NCBI RefSeq assembly: GCF_003671715.1
Contig: NZ_RAIF01000025.1
Location: 160,214 to 211,805, forward strand
DNA from: Streptomyces sp. E2N166
Lineage (GTDB): Bacteria; Actinomycetota; Actinomycetes; Streptomycetales; Streptomycetaceae
DNA: 51,592 bases
Direction: 5' to 3'
Part shown: one piece after another, positions 9,804 through 18,259 of the stretch
Position numbering within the stretch: the first letter of the stretch is position 1
Layout: each line of letters starts with the position of its first letter
Notes under the pieces: model-generated
The model's database searches: none
What the model was told of the DNA's origin: nothing
The model's input: only the letters and a program-made list of their open reading frames with translations
Program-made: the position numbers and the translations under genes

Positions 9804-10163
9804 TCAGCCGCCGGTGGGCCGCCAGGCGGCCTCGGCGGCCGCGGCGGTGGGGTGGGTGGGGAAGACCTGCGCCAGGCCGACGATGCGGAAGATGCGGCTG
9901 ACGCGGTCGGGGACCGCGGCGAGGGCGATGCTCGCGCCGGCGGCCAGGGCGTGGTTGCGGGCGGCGATGAGTACGGTGATGCCGCTGGAGTCGCAGAAGG
10001 AGAGGCCGGCGAGGTCGAGGACGAGCTGCTGACCGGGGCGCAGGCCGAGGCCGGGCAGCGCGGCGCGGACCTTGTCGGCGGTGTCGTAGTCGAGGTCTCC
10101 GGCGATTTCGACGACCGGCCCGGCGGTGGTGGTCCGGGTGCGGAGGGTCAGGTGCTTGGTCAC
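9804..10163 (-). CDS. STAS-domain anti-anti-sigma factor (RsbV-like)
   Basis: A 119-residue single STAS domain. When dephosphorylated, such proteins bind an RsbW-type kinase and free its sigma factor. The phosphorylation loop is FCDSSG with Ser59 after the conserved Asp; GDLDYDTAD (22-30) and LVLDLAGLSFCD (47-58) are the expected strands. GTG 10163 overlaps the phosphatase stop by 4 bp (GTGA), so the two are translationally coupled and this protein is the obvious substrate of that phosphatase. It is the last gene of a hydrolase-phosphatase-STAS operon equivalent to the RsbQ-RsbP-RsbV path. Confidence 0.92.
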   Translation of the reverse strand: MTKHLTLRTRTTTAGPVVEIAGDLDYDTADKVRAALPGLGLRPGQQLVLDLAGLSFCDSSGITVLIAARNHALAAGASIALAAVPDRVSRIFRIVGLAQVFPTHPTAAAAEAAWRPTGG

Positions 10164-11431
10164 TGCTGCTCTTCACTGGGGGGTTGCGGCGCGTGGATGG
10201 CGAGGAGGGCGGTGTCGTCCTCCACGCCGCTGCCGAAGGTGTCGAGCAGGTCGCGGACCGCGCTGATGGTGCTGGAGGCGGTGGTGGGGGCGAGGGCGCG
10301 GCCGAAGTCGAGGAGGGCGTCGTCGCCGTAGCGGTCATCGCCTCCCGCGGTGGGGCCGGTGTGCGCTTCGGTCAGACCGTCGGTGTGCAGGAGCAGGGTG
10401 TCGCCGGGGACGAGGTGGACGGTGGTGGTGGCGATGTGGGCGTCGCGCAGGACGCCGATGAGCTGTCCGCCGGGAGTGGGCAGGAAGTCGGCGGTGCCGT
10501 CGGCGCGCATCAGCAGGGCGGGCGGGTGCCCGCCGCTGGCCAGGGTGATGTGGAAACCGCCACGGTCGGGGTCGGGGGTGAGCAGGCCGAAGACGACGGT
10601 GCAGAAGCGGGGGTCGTCGCCGTTGTACTCGTGGTTCAGGACGGTGTTGAGGTTGCCGAGGACGGCGACCGGGTCGGGGTCGTAGACGGCGGCGGCGCGC
10701 AGGGTGTAGCGGGCCAGGGAGGTGATGGCCGCGGCTGCGGCGCCCTTGCCGCACACGTCGCCCAGGAAGAGGCCCCAGGTGCCGGCTGCGAGGGGGAAGA
10801 GGTCGTAGAAGTCGCCGCCGACCTGGTCGACGGAGGCGATGTGGTAGTGGGCGGCCACATCCAGGCCGGGGACGTCGACCAGCGCGGGCGGCAGGAGGGT
10901 CTGCTGCAAGGTGGTGGCCAGCACCTGGAGGCGGTCGCGTTCCTGGTCGGCTTCCCGGCGGGCGCGCAGCAGCTCGGTCTCGTAGGCGCGGCGGTCGCGG
11001 GCGTCGAAGACGGTGGTGCGGATCAGCAACGGCTGGCCGTCGCTGCCCGTCTTCACCGTCGAGGTGACCAGGACCGGCAGGCGAGCGCCGTCGGCGGCCT
11101 TCAGCTCCAGGGCGATGCCGTTGATCTCGCCCTGCATCCTGAGCAGTGGGGCGAAGTGGGTCTCGTGGTAGAGCCGGCCGCCCACGGTGAGCAGGTCGGA
11201 GAAGTGCTTGCGGCCGACCAGGTCCTCGCGCTGGTAGCCGAGCCAGTCCAGCAGGGTGGTGTTGATCTTCGCGATCCGGCCGTCCAGCTGGGTGGACAGG
11301 TAACCGCAGGGCGCGTGCTCGTACAGGTCCTCGGCACTGTCCTCCAGCAGCGCGGAGAACTGCGCCTGTTCGTCCACCGGCCCCTCGTCTCCTTCGGGAC
11401 CGCCGCCCTCTTCGTCGTTGGTCTCGCACAT
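10160..11431 (-). CDS. PAS-domain PP2C (SpoIIE-type) phosphatase, RsbP-like
   Basis: A 423-residue cytoplasmic phosphatase that should dephosphorylate the STAS protein encoded next. A PAS domain spans about residues 30-150 (YEHAPCGYLSTQLDGRIAKI, LGYQREDLVGR), then a short coiled linker (YETELLRARREADQERDRL), then the PP2C domain about 190-415. Metal and catalytic motifs: VGGDFYDLFPL, LGDVCGKGAAAA, SGGHPPALL, LHTDGLTEA and EDDTALLA. ATG 11431 overlaps the hydrolase stop codon (TGATG). PAS-PP2C order plus an upstream RsbQ-like hydrolase is the layout of Bacillus RsbP, which answers energy stress. Confidence 0.93.
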   Translation of the reverse strand: MCETNDEEGGGPEGDEGPVDEQAQFSALLEDSAEDLYEHAPCGYLSTQLDGRIAKINTTLLDWLGYQREDLVGRKHFSDLLTVGGRLYHETHFAPLLRMQGEINGIALELKAADGARLPVLVTSTVKTGSDGQPLLIRTTVFDARDRRAYETELLRARREADQERDRLQVLATTLQQTLLPPALVDVPGLDVAAHYHIASVDQVGGDFYDLFPLAAGTWGLFLGDVCGKGAAAAAITSLARYTLRAAAVYDPDPVAVLGNLNTVLNHEYNGDDPRFCTVVFGLLTPDPDRGGFHITLASGGHPPALLMRADGTADFLPTPGGQLIGVLRDAHIATTTVHLVPGDTLLLHTDGLTEAHTGPTAGGDDRYGDDALLDFGRALAPTTASSTISAVRDLLDTFGSGVEDDTALLAIHAPQPPSEEQQ

Positions 11432-12249
11432 CACCGGGTGCCGCCCGCGAAGGCGGCGATGGCGGCGGCGGTCTCCTCGGGTGCGGAGAGCTGAGGGCAG
11501 TGCCCCGTGGCGTTCAGCGTGACCAATCGGCTTCCCGGTATCCGCGCGTGCACGAACGCGCCCACCTCCCGCGGGGCGATCGCGTCGGTGGAGCACTGGG
11601 CGACCAGCGTCGGCACTCCCACCTCGGCGAGGTCGGCGCGGTTGTCGGACAGGAACGTCACCCGGGCGAAGACCCGGGCGATGTCCGGGTCGGTGCGGCA
11701 GAAGCTGTTGGTCAGCTCCTCACCCAGCTCCGGCCGCTCCGGGTTACCCATGATCACCGGTGCCATGGCGCCCGACCAGCCGAGGTAGTTCGCCTCCAGC
11801 GACTCCAGCAGCTCCTCGATGTCCTCCGCGCTGAATCCGCCCCGGTAACCGGTCTCCGGGTCGTCGATGAAACACGGCGACGGGGCGAGCAGGACCAGCC
11901 CGGCGAATGCCTCGGGCTCCCGCGCGGCGGCCACCACACCCATCATCGCGCTCACCGAATGGCCTACGAACGTCACGGGGCCCAGTGCCAGCTCCCGGCA
12001 CAGTGCCAGGAGGTCGTCGACGTACCCGTTCAGGGTGGAGTACCGCTCTCGGCTCCATGCCGACAGGTCCGAGTTTCCCGCGCCCACGTGATCGAAGAGA
12101 ACCACCGTGAAGTCGCGCTCCAACGCCGGCACCACGAGACGCCACATGCTCTGGTCACACCCGAACCCGTGCGCCAGCATCACCACCGGCCCTCCGGAGC
12201 GCCCGGTCACCGTCACATGGTTCCTGCTCCGCACGTCCATATGGAACAT
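11431..12249 (-). CDS. rsbQ: RsbQ-like alpha/beta hydrolase
   Basis: A 272-residue alpha/beta hydrolase closely resembling Bacillus RsbQ, the positive regulator of the RsbP phosphatase, and the KAI2/D14 family in plants. The catalytic triad is visible: Ser98 in VGHSVSA, Asp222 in STDAIAP and His250 in TGHCP. Other RsbQ hallmarks are HGFGCDQSMW (27-36), FDHVGAGNSDL (52-62), PSPCFIDDP and the FCRTDPDIAR segment. It probably converts an unknown small molecule and activates the PAS-PP2C protein encoded immediately downstream, whose start overlaps this stop. Start ATG 12249 has only a weak GAGAA site; ATG 12240 is possible. Confidence 0.9.
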   Translation of the reverse strand: MFHMDVRSRNHVTVTGRSGGPVVMLAHGFGCDQSMWRLVVPALERDFTVVLFDHVGAGNSDLSAWSRERYSTLNGYVDDLLALCRELALGPVTFVGHSVSAMMGVVAAAREPEAFAGLVLLAPSPCFIDDPETGYRGGFSAEDIEELLESLEANYLGWSGAMAPVIMGNPERPELGEELTNSFCRTDPDIARVFARVTFLSDNRADLAEVGVPTLVAQCSTDAIAPREVGAFVHARIPGSRLVTLNATGHCPQLSAPEETAAAIAAFAGGTR

Positions 12250-12732
12250 TTTCTCAGATACCTGCCGAACCTGGCAGTCCGGCGTCAGGCGGGGTTTCCC
12301 AGGGGCCGGCCGTAGACGTCTGTGAGCCGGCCGCGGCACAGGGGCGTGGGGAGGGGGCGCTTGTGCCGGTGACGCCGGTGACGCCGGTGGCACCACAGGC
12401 GTCCGGTCGGCCGTCCGAGGCCGGTCGGGGATCAGGTCCCCGTGGAGGAACCCGCCTCCCGCCATCGGAGTGAGTGGCAGGGCCGCGGCTCTCGCGCTCG
12501 TCCCGGGAGACGGCGGAGGCCGTGCGAGCGTTCACGGAGGACGCCACGGTGCCGCCTTGTGCGGAAAGCGGGATGCGCGTCTCCTGCCCGCCCGGGCCAG
12601 TGACATGTCCGCCCTGGCCCCGGGCGAACCCGTCGCGCGCACGGGGCCGCGCGCCGTGGGTCGGCGCCGCACAGGCCAGGTGCTGTCGGTCGTCCCCGTC
12701 GATGGGGCGGTGGTGCTACCGCTGTGGAGGTC
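12250..12732. other. Intergenic region upstream of the rsbQ-like operon
   Basis: About 480 bp between the rsbQ-like start and the stop of the ATPase gene, which is on the same strand. It includes a short GC-rich run with a CCGGTGACG unit repeated near 12365-12388. Open frames here have poor codon bias and no recognisable domains. The promoter of the rsbQ-like operon must lie here; I see no clear operator. Confidence 0.4.
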
Positions 12733-13233
12733 TCACAGGCCGATGTGGGCCGTGATGCGTTTGCCCGCCGCCTCGTGGCGGATCCGGAGATCCAGGGCCA
12801 CGGCTTTGACTATCTCCAAGCCGTGCTGGCCGATCCGCCCGGCGTCGGCGGGACGAGCTTCCGGGATGGTCGGGTCGCTGTCCAACACGCCGATGTGCAC
12901 AGCGTCCGAGGCGACACACAGTTCCATCACGACGGGGCCGGGAGCGTACTTGCGGGCGTTGGTGACCAGCTCACTGACGACCAGTTGCGTCAGATCCATC
13001 ACGTGGGCCGACACCGGCAGTTCGTGATCGCCGCGGGCCTGTTCGAGGAAGACGGCGGCGAGCCTACGGGCTTCCGCGATGCAGCCGTCGCCTCCGCCCA
13101 GGACGAAGCCCGCCTGAGCCACGTGCCCGTCAGGTACCCCGCAATCACCTCGATCAGCGTGGGCTCCCACCGGCACCGCCCTCATTCCCCGTTCACGGAC
13201 GCACCCGTACCCGGCATTCCATCCTTCATGCAT
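12733..13233 (-). CDS. RsbW-like ATP-binding protein (HATPase_c, possible anti-sigma kinase)
   Basis: A 166-residue GHKL-ATPase domain protein of the anti-sigma/serine-kinase type common in Streptomyces. The N box is ELVTNARKYA, the G1 box VLDSDP and the G2 box GRIGQHGLEIV, all in the last 100 residues. It would phosphorylate STAS proteins or bind a sigma factor, but many Streptomyces members of this class have no known partner. The start is uncertain: ATG 13233 has little ribosome-site support and ATG 13185 is a reasonable alternative. It diverges from the large PutP-SpoIIE fusion, which has a related ATPase domain at its own C terminus. Confidence 0.8.
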   Translation of the reverse strand: MHEGWNAGYGCVRERGMRAVPVGAHADRGDCGVPDGHVAQAGFVLGGGDGCIAEARRLAAVFLEQARGDHELPVSAHVMDLTQLVVSELVTNARKYAPGPVVMELCVASDAVHIGVLDSDPTIPEARPADAGRIGQHGLEIVKAVALDLRIRHEAAGKRITAHIGL

Positions 13234-13444
13234 GACATGTACCTGCCCCCGGGTGGTCCGCTGGGTACAACCGCCGCGGCGCTCGGGCAGAATCACGGAC
13301 GGTCTTGCCTGTGCGGCCCTGGCGGATCCGCACCTCGCCGGGTCGCCGCTGCCGACCCGGATGTGTAGGTTTGTGACGCGGTGTACCACTGCCGAGTGCG
13401 CACGGGTCGTGCCGGCGCATATGAGCCATGCAGGCGAGGGCCGT

Positions 13445-16400
13445 ATGTTCGACTTGAGCGCGCCGATTGTGGCCATGTTCCTCGTGTATGTGGCCGCCAT
13501 GATCGGAACGGGTGTCTGGGCCTACGCCCGCACGCACACGTTCACCGACTTCGCCCTGGGGGGCCGCAGGCTCAGCGGGCTCGTCGCCGCCCTTTCCGCG
13601 GGGGCCAGCGACATGTCCGGCTGGCTGTTCCTCTCGCTTCCGGGAGCGGTGTACGCGGCCGGACTCGGCGCCGGCTGGATCGCTGTCGGTCTGGTGGCCG
13701 GCACCTACCTCAACTGGCTCTTCGTCGCGCCGAGACTGCGCACGTACACCGAACGCGCCGAGAACGCCGTAAGTCTGTCGGCGTACCTGGAGGAGCGGTT
13801 CGAGGACCGGACCCGGGTGCTCCGGATGGCCTCGGCCGCGGTCACCCTGGTCTTCTTCACGGTGTATGTCGCCAGTGGGCTGGTGGCCGGCGGACTGCTC
13901 GTCAACAACGTGTTCGACCTCCCCTTCGGGCTCGGAGTGTCCCTGACCGCCCTGCTGATCGTCATCTACTCGTGTCTGGGCGGCTTCCTCGCCGTGAGCC
14001 ACACGCACGTCCTGCAGGGCACGCTGATGCTCCTGGCCCTGGTGGTGCTCTCGCTGACCGGTGTCGTGGCCCTCGGCGGCTTCGGAGAACTCGGCGACGC
14101 CCTCACCCGCAGGACACCGGGGCTGCTCGACCTGGGGACCGACGTCCACTACACGGACGGCCGGTGGTCCGCGGGCGGGCCGCTCGGCGCCGTCGCCGTC
14201 GTCTCGCTGCTCGCCTGGGGTCTGGGCTACTTCGGCCAGCCGCACATCCTGGCCCGCTTCATGGGCATCCGCAGCGTCCGTGCCATCCCCGCGGCCCGCC
14301 GGATCGGCACGCTGTGGGTCATCGTCGTACTGAGCGGTGCCACGCTCATCGGCCTCGTCGGGATCGCGCGGCTCGGCACACCGCTGGCCGAGCCGAACAC
14401 CGTGTACATCGTCCTGAGCCGGACCCTGCTCAACCCCTGGATCGCCGGACTGATGCTGATCGCCGTACTGGCGGCGATCATGTCGACCGCGGACAGTCAG
14501 CTCCTCGTGTCGTCCGTCGCCCTCACGGAGGACTTCTACCACGCCCTGTTCAACCGTCGAGCCCCGGACCGGGTGTTGGTGTGGGTGGGGCGCGGCGCCG
14601 TCGTCGTGGTGATCCTGATCGCCTGTGTGATCGCCTTGAGAGCCGACGGGCTGCTGAGCATCGTCGCCTACGCCTGGGCGGGCTTCGGAGCCGCCTTCGG
14701 CCCGGTCGTGCTGCTCTCGCTGTACTGGCCGCGCATGACCTGGGCGGGCGCCATGGCCGGGATCGTGGCGGGTGCGGCGACCGTACTGCTCTGGGACAGG
14801 ATCAACCCCTTGCTGGGTCCGCTCGAGTCGGACGTCTACGAGATGGTTCCGGGCGTGCTGGCCGCCACACTCGCCGCACTGGTCTTCGGCAGGTTCGTCG
14901 GCCGCCCGCCGAAACGGGCCTTCTGGCGGATGCCGGGCGGCGGGGTGAACCAGCTGATGATGGCCCCCTTCCTCACCCACGCACCGGTCGGCATCGCCGT
15001 TCTGGACACCGACCTGCGCTACGTCTGGGTGAACCAGCCGCTGGACCGCATGGTCCCGCTCGCGCGGCGGCTGGGGAAGGAGGCGCGGGAGGTACTGCCC
15101 GGGGCGAACGCCGAGGAGTTCGAGGAGCGCATGCGGACGGTCCTCGAGACCGGGCGCCCGGTGACGGACCACGAGTTCCGCGGCCCGGGCCCGACCGACC
15201 CCCTCCAGGAGCGGGCGTACTCCGCGTCCTTCTTCGCCATGAGGGACCGCCAGGACCGGCAGGTGGGCGTCTGGTACATGATCATCGATGTCACCGAGCG
15301 CTGGCGGGCCCAGGAGCGCCTGGCCCTGCTGAACGACGCCGGCGCCCGCATCGGCGGCACCCTGGATGTGACGCGGACCGCGCAGGAGCTGGCCGACGTG
15401 GCCGTGCCGTCCCTCGCCGACCTGGTCGCGGTCGACCTGCTGGACGCGGTCATGCGGGGGGAGGAACCGGCTCCCGGGCCGGTGGGCCTGACCCCGGTCC
15501 TCCGTCGCGCGGCGCGGCGGTCGGTGCGCGAGGACTGGCCGGAGGTGACCCTGGCCGTGGGAGAAACGGTACGGCGTGCGCCCTCGTCGCCGGTGACCCG
15601 GTGCCTGCTGGAGAGCAGGACCCTGGTGGAGCCCGTCCTGGACCCCGCCACCAGCGCCTGGGTGACCGAGGACCGGTCCCTGGGCGACTCCGTCCTGGCG
15701 TTCGGCCTCCGCTCGCTGATGGTGGTACCCGTGCGGGCCCGCGGTGTCACCCTGGGCGTCGCGACGTTCGCCCGGTCCCGTGCGGCGTGGGCCTTCGAGG
15801 AGGACGACGTACGCCTCGCCGAGGAACTCGTCGCCCGCGCGGCGGTGAGTATCGACAACGCGCGCCGCTATCACCGGGAGCGCACCGCGGCCCGCTCCAT
15901 GCAGAGCTCGCTGCTCCCGAACAGGCTGACGGGCGGCTCGGCCCTGGACGTCACGTCCTGGTACCTCCCGGCGGACGTGCCCAGCGGTGTGGGCGGCGAC
16001 TGGTTCGACGCGATCCCGCTCTCCGGGGCCCGGGTGGCGCTCGTCATCGGTGACGTCGTCGGCCACGGCATGAACGCGGCGATCGCCATGGGGCGCCTGC
16101 GCACCGCGGTCCGCACGCTCGCCAACCTGGACCTCGCCCCGGACGAGGTGCTGGCCCACCTGGACGACCTGGTCATCGGTCTCATCGGGGGAGACGACGA
16201 CGAGCAGGCGCAGGCCGGTGACGGGACGGTGGGAGACGCGTTCCTGGGAGCCACCTGCCTGTACGCCGTGTACGACCCGGTCAGCAGGTGCTGCACGCTG
16301 GCCCGGGCCGGCCACCTCCCGCCCCTGGTCGTCCGTCCGGACGGACGTGCCGATCTTCTGGACCTGCCCGCCGGACCGCCCCTCGGGCTGGGATACCTCC

Positions 16401-17050
16401 CCTTCGAGTCCGTCGAGCTGGAGCTGCCCGAGGGCAGTCTCATCGCCCTCTGCACCGACGGCCTCGTCGAGAGCCGCGACCGGGACATCGATGTTGGACT
16501 CTCCCTCCTCGGTACCGCCCTGGCGCGGGGCGGACAGACGCTGGAGGAGGCGGGCCGCAGTGCGGTCGAGACCCTGCTCGCGGTGCCCCCGCCCGACGAC
16601 TCGGCCCTGCTGCTCGCCCGGACCAGGGTCCTGAGCCCCGACCGGGTCGCCTCCTGGGACCTGCCCAGGGACCCGGCGGCCGTGGCGCAGGCCCGTGCCT
16701 TCGCCGAACGGAGGCTGGCCGAGTGGGGCCTGGACGCGCTGTCGTTCACCACCGAGCTCATCGTCAGCGAACTGGTCACCAACGCCATCCGCCACGCGTC
16801 CGGACCGGTCCTGCTCCGCCTGATCCTGGACCGCGGACTGATCTGCGAGGTCTCGGACTCCAGCAGTACGTCCCCGCGGCTGCGCCATGCCCGGACCACC
16901 GACGAAGGCGGCCGGGGGCTGCTGATCGTCTCCCATCTCGCCCAGCGCTGGGGTACGCGCTACACGGCGACCGGCAAGACGATCTGGACCGAGCAGGTCA
17001 CCCCCGCCGGGACGCCCGCCCCGGGGACCGGCCGGACGCCGGCACCGTGA
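13445..17050 (+). CDS. PutP-type Na+/proline symporter fused to PAS-GAF-SpoIIE phosphatase-HATPase
   Basis: One uninterrupted 1201-residue frame. Residues 1-490 are a complete sodium:solute symporter very close to PutP: GASDMSGWLFLSLPGAV (Na+/proline site), GYFGQPHILARFM, AIMSTADSQLLVSS (Na2-site Ser/Thr) and AYAWAGFGAAFGPVVL. A PAS domain follows from about 505 (APVGIAVLDTDLRYVWVN), a GAF domain about 628-815, a PP2C/SpoIIE domain about 830-1060 (VGGDWFDAI, IGDVVGHGMNAA, CTDGLVES, DDSALLLAR) and an RsbW-like HATPase domain from about 1080 (SELVTNAIRHA, GGRGLLIVS). ATG 13445 matches the PutP N terminus and has GCGAGGG upstream. It may couple osmolyte or proline transport to partner-switching stress signalling. 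Confidence 0.93.
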   Translation: MFDLSAPIVAMFLVYVAAMIGTGVWAYARTHTFTDFALGGRRLSGLVAALSAGASDMSGWLFLSLPGAVYAAGLGAGWIAVGLVAGTYLNWLFVAPRLRTYTERAENAVSLSAYLEERFEDRTRVLRMASAAVTLVFFTVYVASGLVAGGLLVNNVFDLPFGLGVSLTALLIVIYSCLGGFLAVSHTHVLQGTLMLLALVVLSLTGVVALGGFGELGDALTRRTPGLLDLGTDVHYTDGRWSAGGPLGAVAVVSLLAWGLGYFGQPHILARFMGIRSVRAIPAARRIGTLWVIVVLSGATLIGLVGIARLGTPLAEPNTVYIVLSRTLLNPWIAGLMLIAVLAAIMSTADSQLLVSSVALTEDFYHALFNRRAPDRVLVWVGRGAVVVVILIACVIALRADGLLSIVAYAWAGFGAAFGPVVLLSLYWPRMTWAGAMAGIVAGAATVLLWDRINPLLGPLESDVYEMVPGVLAATLAALVFGRFVGRPPKRAFWRMPGGGVNQLMMAPFLTHAPVGIAVLDTDLRYVWVNQPLDRMVPLARRLGKEAREVLPGANAEEFEERMRTVLETGRPVTDHEFRGPGPTDPLQERAYSASFFAMRDRQDRQVGVWYMIIDVTERWRAQERLALLNDAGARIGGTLDVTRTAQELADVAVPSLADLVAVDLLDAVMRGEEPAPGPVGLTPVLRRAARRSVREDWPEVTLAVGETVRRAPSSPVTRCLLESRTLVEPVLDPATSAWVTEDRSLGDSVLAFGLRSLMVVPVRARGVTLGVATFARSRAAWAFEEDDVRLAEELVARAAVSIDNARRYHRERTAARSMQSSLLPNRLTGGSALDVTSWYLPADVPSGVGGDWFDAIPLSGARVALVIGDVVGHGMNAAIAMGRLRTAVRTLANLDLAPDEVLAHLDDLVIGLIGGDDDEQAQAGDGTVGDAFLGATCLYAVYDPVSRCCTLARAGHLPPLVVRPDGRADLLDLPAGPPLGLGYLPFESVELELPEGSLIALCTDGLVESRDRDIDVGLSLLGTALARGGQTLEEAGRSAVETLLAVPPPDDSALLLARTRVLSPDRVASWDLPRDPAAVAQARAFAERRLAEWGLDALSFTTELIVSELVTNAIRHASGPVLLRLILDRGLICEVSDSSSTSPRLRHARTTDEGGRGLLIVSHLAQRWGTRYTATGKTIWTEQVTPAGTPAPGTGRTPAP

Positions 17051-17425
17051 CCGTCCCGGACACGCCGCCTCGTCCGTGAGGACCCCCGGGCCCACACCGT
17101 GCCGCGCGGGCGCCGCGCCGCCACCACGCCGGGTACGCGGGGAGGGCGCTGGTGGCCCGCGTCGTCATACCGGAGATGGCGACCTCCCGGCGCATCCGTG
17201 TCCACCGCGGCGCACTCGTTGAAGTCCTGTCTTCTCGACAGGAGTTGGGCAACGAACAGTGCTGCGGCGTCGGAGGACAGATCCTGTGCGGAAATCCCCG
17301 CCAAAGCACAAGCCCCAGGCCGCTGACCCGGGGCTTCCAGTGGAGCGGGTGCCGAAGCGCTGTGAGCGACCCGCTCGATCGCGTCGTGCGGTCGACGCGC
17401 TTTCCCGGCCGGTCCTACGGGCGGA
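17051..17425. other. Intergenic region with hairpins and a tRNA-end-like motif
   Basis: About 375 bp without a credible gene. It has an imperfect hairpin with arms near 17309-17317 and 17327-17334. This is followed by TGGAGCGGGTG at 17340-17350, which copies the CCA end and acceptor stem of the tRNA-Gly gene at 26055. An 8-bp inverted repeat (17343-17350 with a match near 17369-17376) includes the same bases. It could be a decayed tRNA 3' end or chance. Confidence 0.4.
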
Positions 17426-18259
17426 TCAGCGCAGTCCGGCGAAGAGATCATTCTCGGGCAGGGCCGCGCCGGTGGTGTCCTGGACACGTACGAAGGTCTC
17501 CATGCCCATCAACTCGCCGAACCTCTCCTTGCCCATCCTGAGGAAGAAGATGTTCTCGCCCTGACTGGCATGCGCGGCCAACGCGTCGAACTTCTGACTG
17601 CTGAACGCGGTGGTGTCCACCCACGTGGTGATTTCATCGTCGGGGAGGCCGATCTCGGCCATCGCGGCGGCCTCGGCGGGATCCGGCTCCGGCATGTCCG
17701 GATGGAACTCGCGCATGATCTCGCCGAACCGTCGCATCCCCGAGCGGGGCATCGTGGTCCAGTACGCCTTCGGTGTCAGCGCGGTCATCTCCAGCGCCGC
17801 CATCGTGATGCGGTGGGCCTGGATGTGGTCGGGGTGGCCGTAGAAGCCGTTCTCGTCGTAGGTGACGACCACATCAGGTCGGTAGTGCCGCATGAGTTCC
17901 GCGAGTCGGGCCGCGCCCTCCTCCACGGGGGTCTGCCAGAAGGATCCAGGGGCGTCGTTGCTCGGCCAGCCCACCATCCCGGAGTCTGCATAGTCCAGCA
18001 TCTCCAGGTCGCTGATCTTCAGGACGTCACAGCTCGCTTCGAGTTCTTGACGACGCATCAAGGCGACCGCCGCCGGGTCGTGCCCCGGCTCGCCCGGCTT
18101 GACACCCCCCGGTCCGTCACCGCAACCGCCGTCGGTACACGTCACGAGAACCGTGCGGATGCCTTCCGCCGCGTACCGCGCGAGGACACCTCCGGTTCCG
18201 GTGGCCTCGTCGTCGGGGTGGGCGTGTACTGCCATGAGCGTCAAGGGCCGGTCAGTCAT
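17426..18259 (-). CDS. PIG-L (LmbE/MshB/Mca-type) zinc deacetylase
   Basis: A 277-residue PIG-L family metal-dependent N-deacetylase. The zinc motif AVHAHPDDEATGTGG is near residue 10, and the second ligand region GFYGHPDHIQAHR is near residue 140. The sequence around the first motif (GVLARYAAEGIRTVLVTCT) resembles MshB and Mca of mycothiol metabolism, but other PIG-L enzymes look similar, so the substrate is not assigned. ATG 18259 has AGGAGG 5 nt upstream; the upstream in-frame extension is Pro/Ala-rich and probably not translated. It stands alone, with long intergenic regions on both sides. Confidence 0.88.
   Translation of the reverse strand: MTDRPLTLMAVHAHPDDEATGTGGVLARYAAEGIRTVLVTCTDGGCGDGPGGVKPGEPGHDPAAVALMRRQELEASCDVLKISDLEMLDYADSGMVGWPSNDAPGSFWQTPVEEGAARLAELMRHYRPDVVVTYDENGFYGHPDHIQAHRITMAALEMTALTPKAYWTTMPRSGMRRFGEIMREFHPDMPEPDPAEAAAMAEIGLPDDEITTWVDTTAFSSQKFDALAAHASQGENIFFLRMGKERFGELMGMETFVRVQDTTGAALPENDLFAGLR

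Noticed and set aside
10184..11494. 436-codon plus-strand frame opposite the PAS-PP2C gene
   Set aside because: Antisense shadow. The minus strand has complete PAS and PP2C motifs with overlapping starts and stops.
12362..12390. Short CCGGTGACG repeat upstream of the rsbQ-like gene
   Set aside because: It has under three copies in GC-rich intergenic DNA without symmetry matching a known operator.
12470..13027. Plus-strand open frame in the rsbQ upstream region
   Set aside because: Half of it is antisense to the ATPase gene and the rest shows no domain, ribosome site or coherent codon bias.
13226..17095. A 1289-codon minus-strand open frame opposite the PutP-SpoIIE fusion
   Set aside because: It mirrors the real gene with low-complexity Gly/Arg/Asp-rich sequence. 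The plus strand carries unmistakable domains in correct order.
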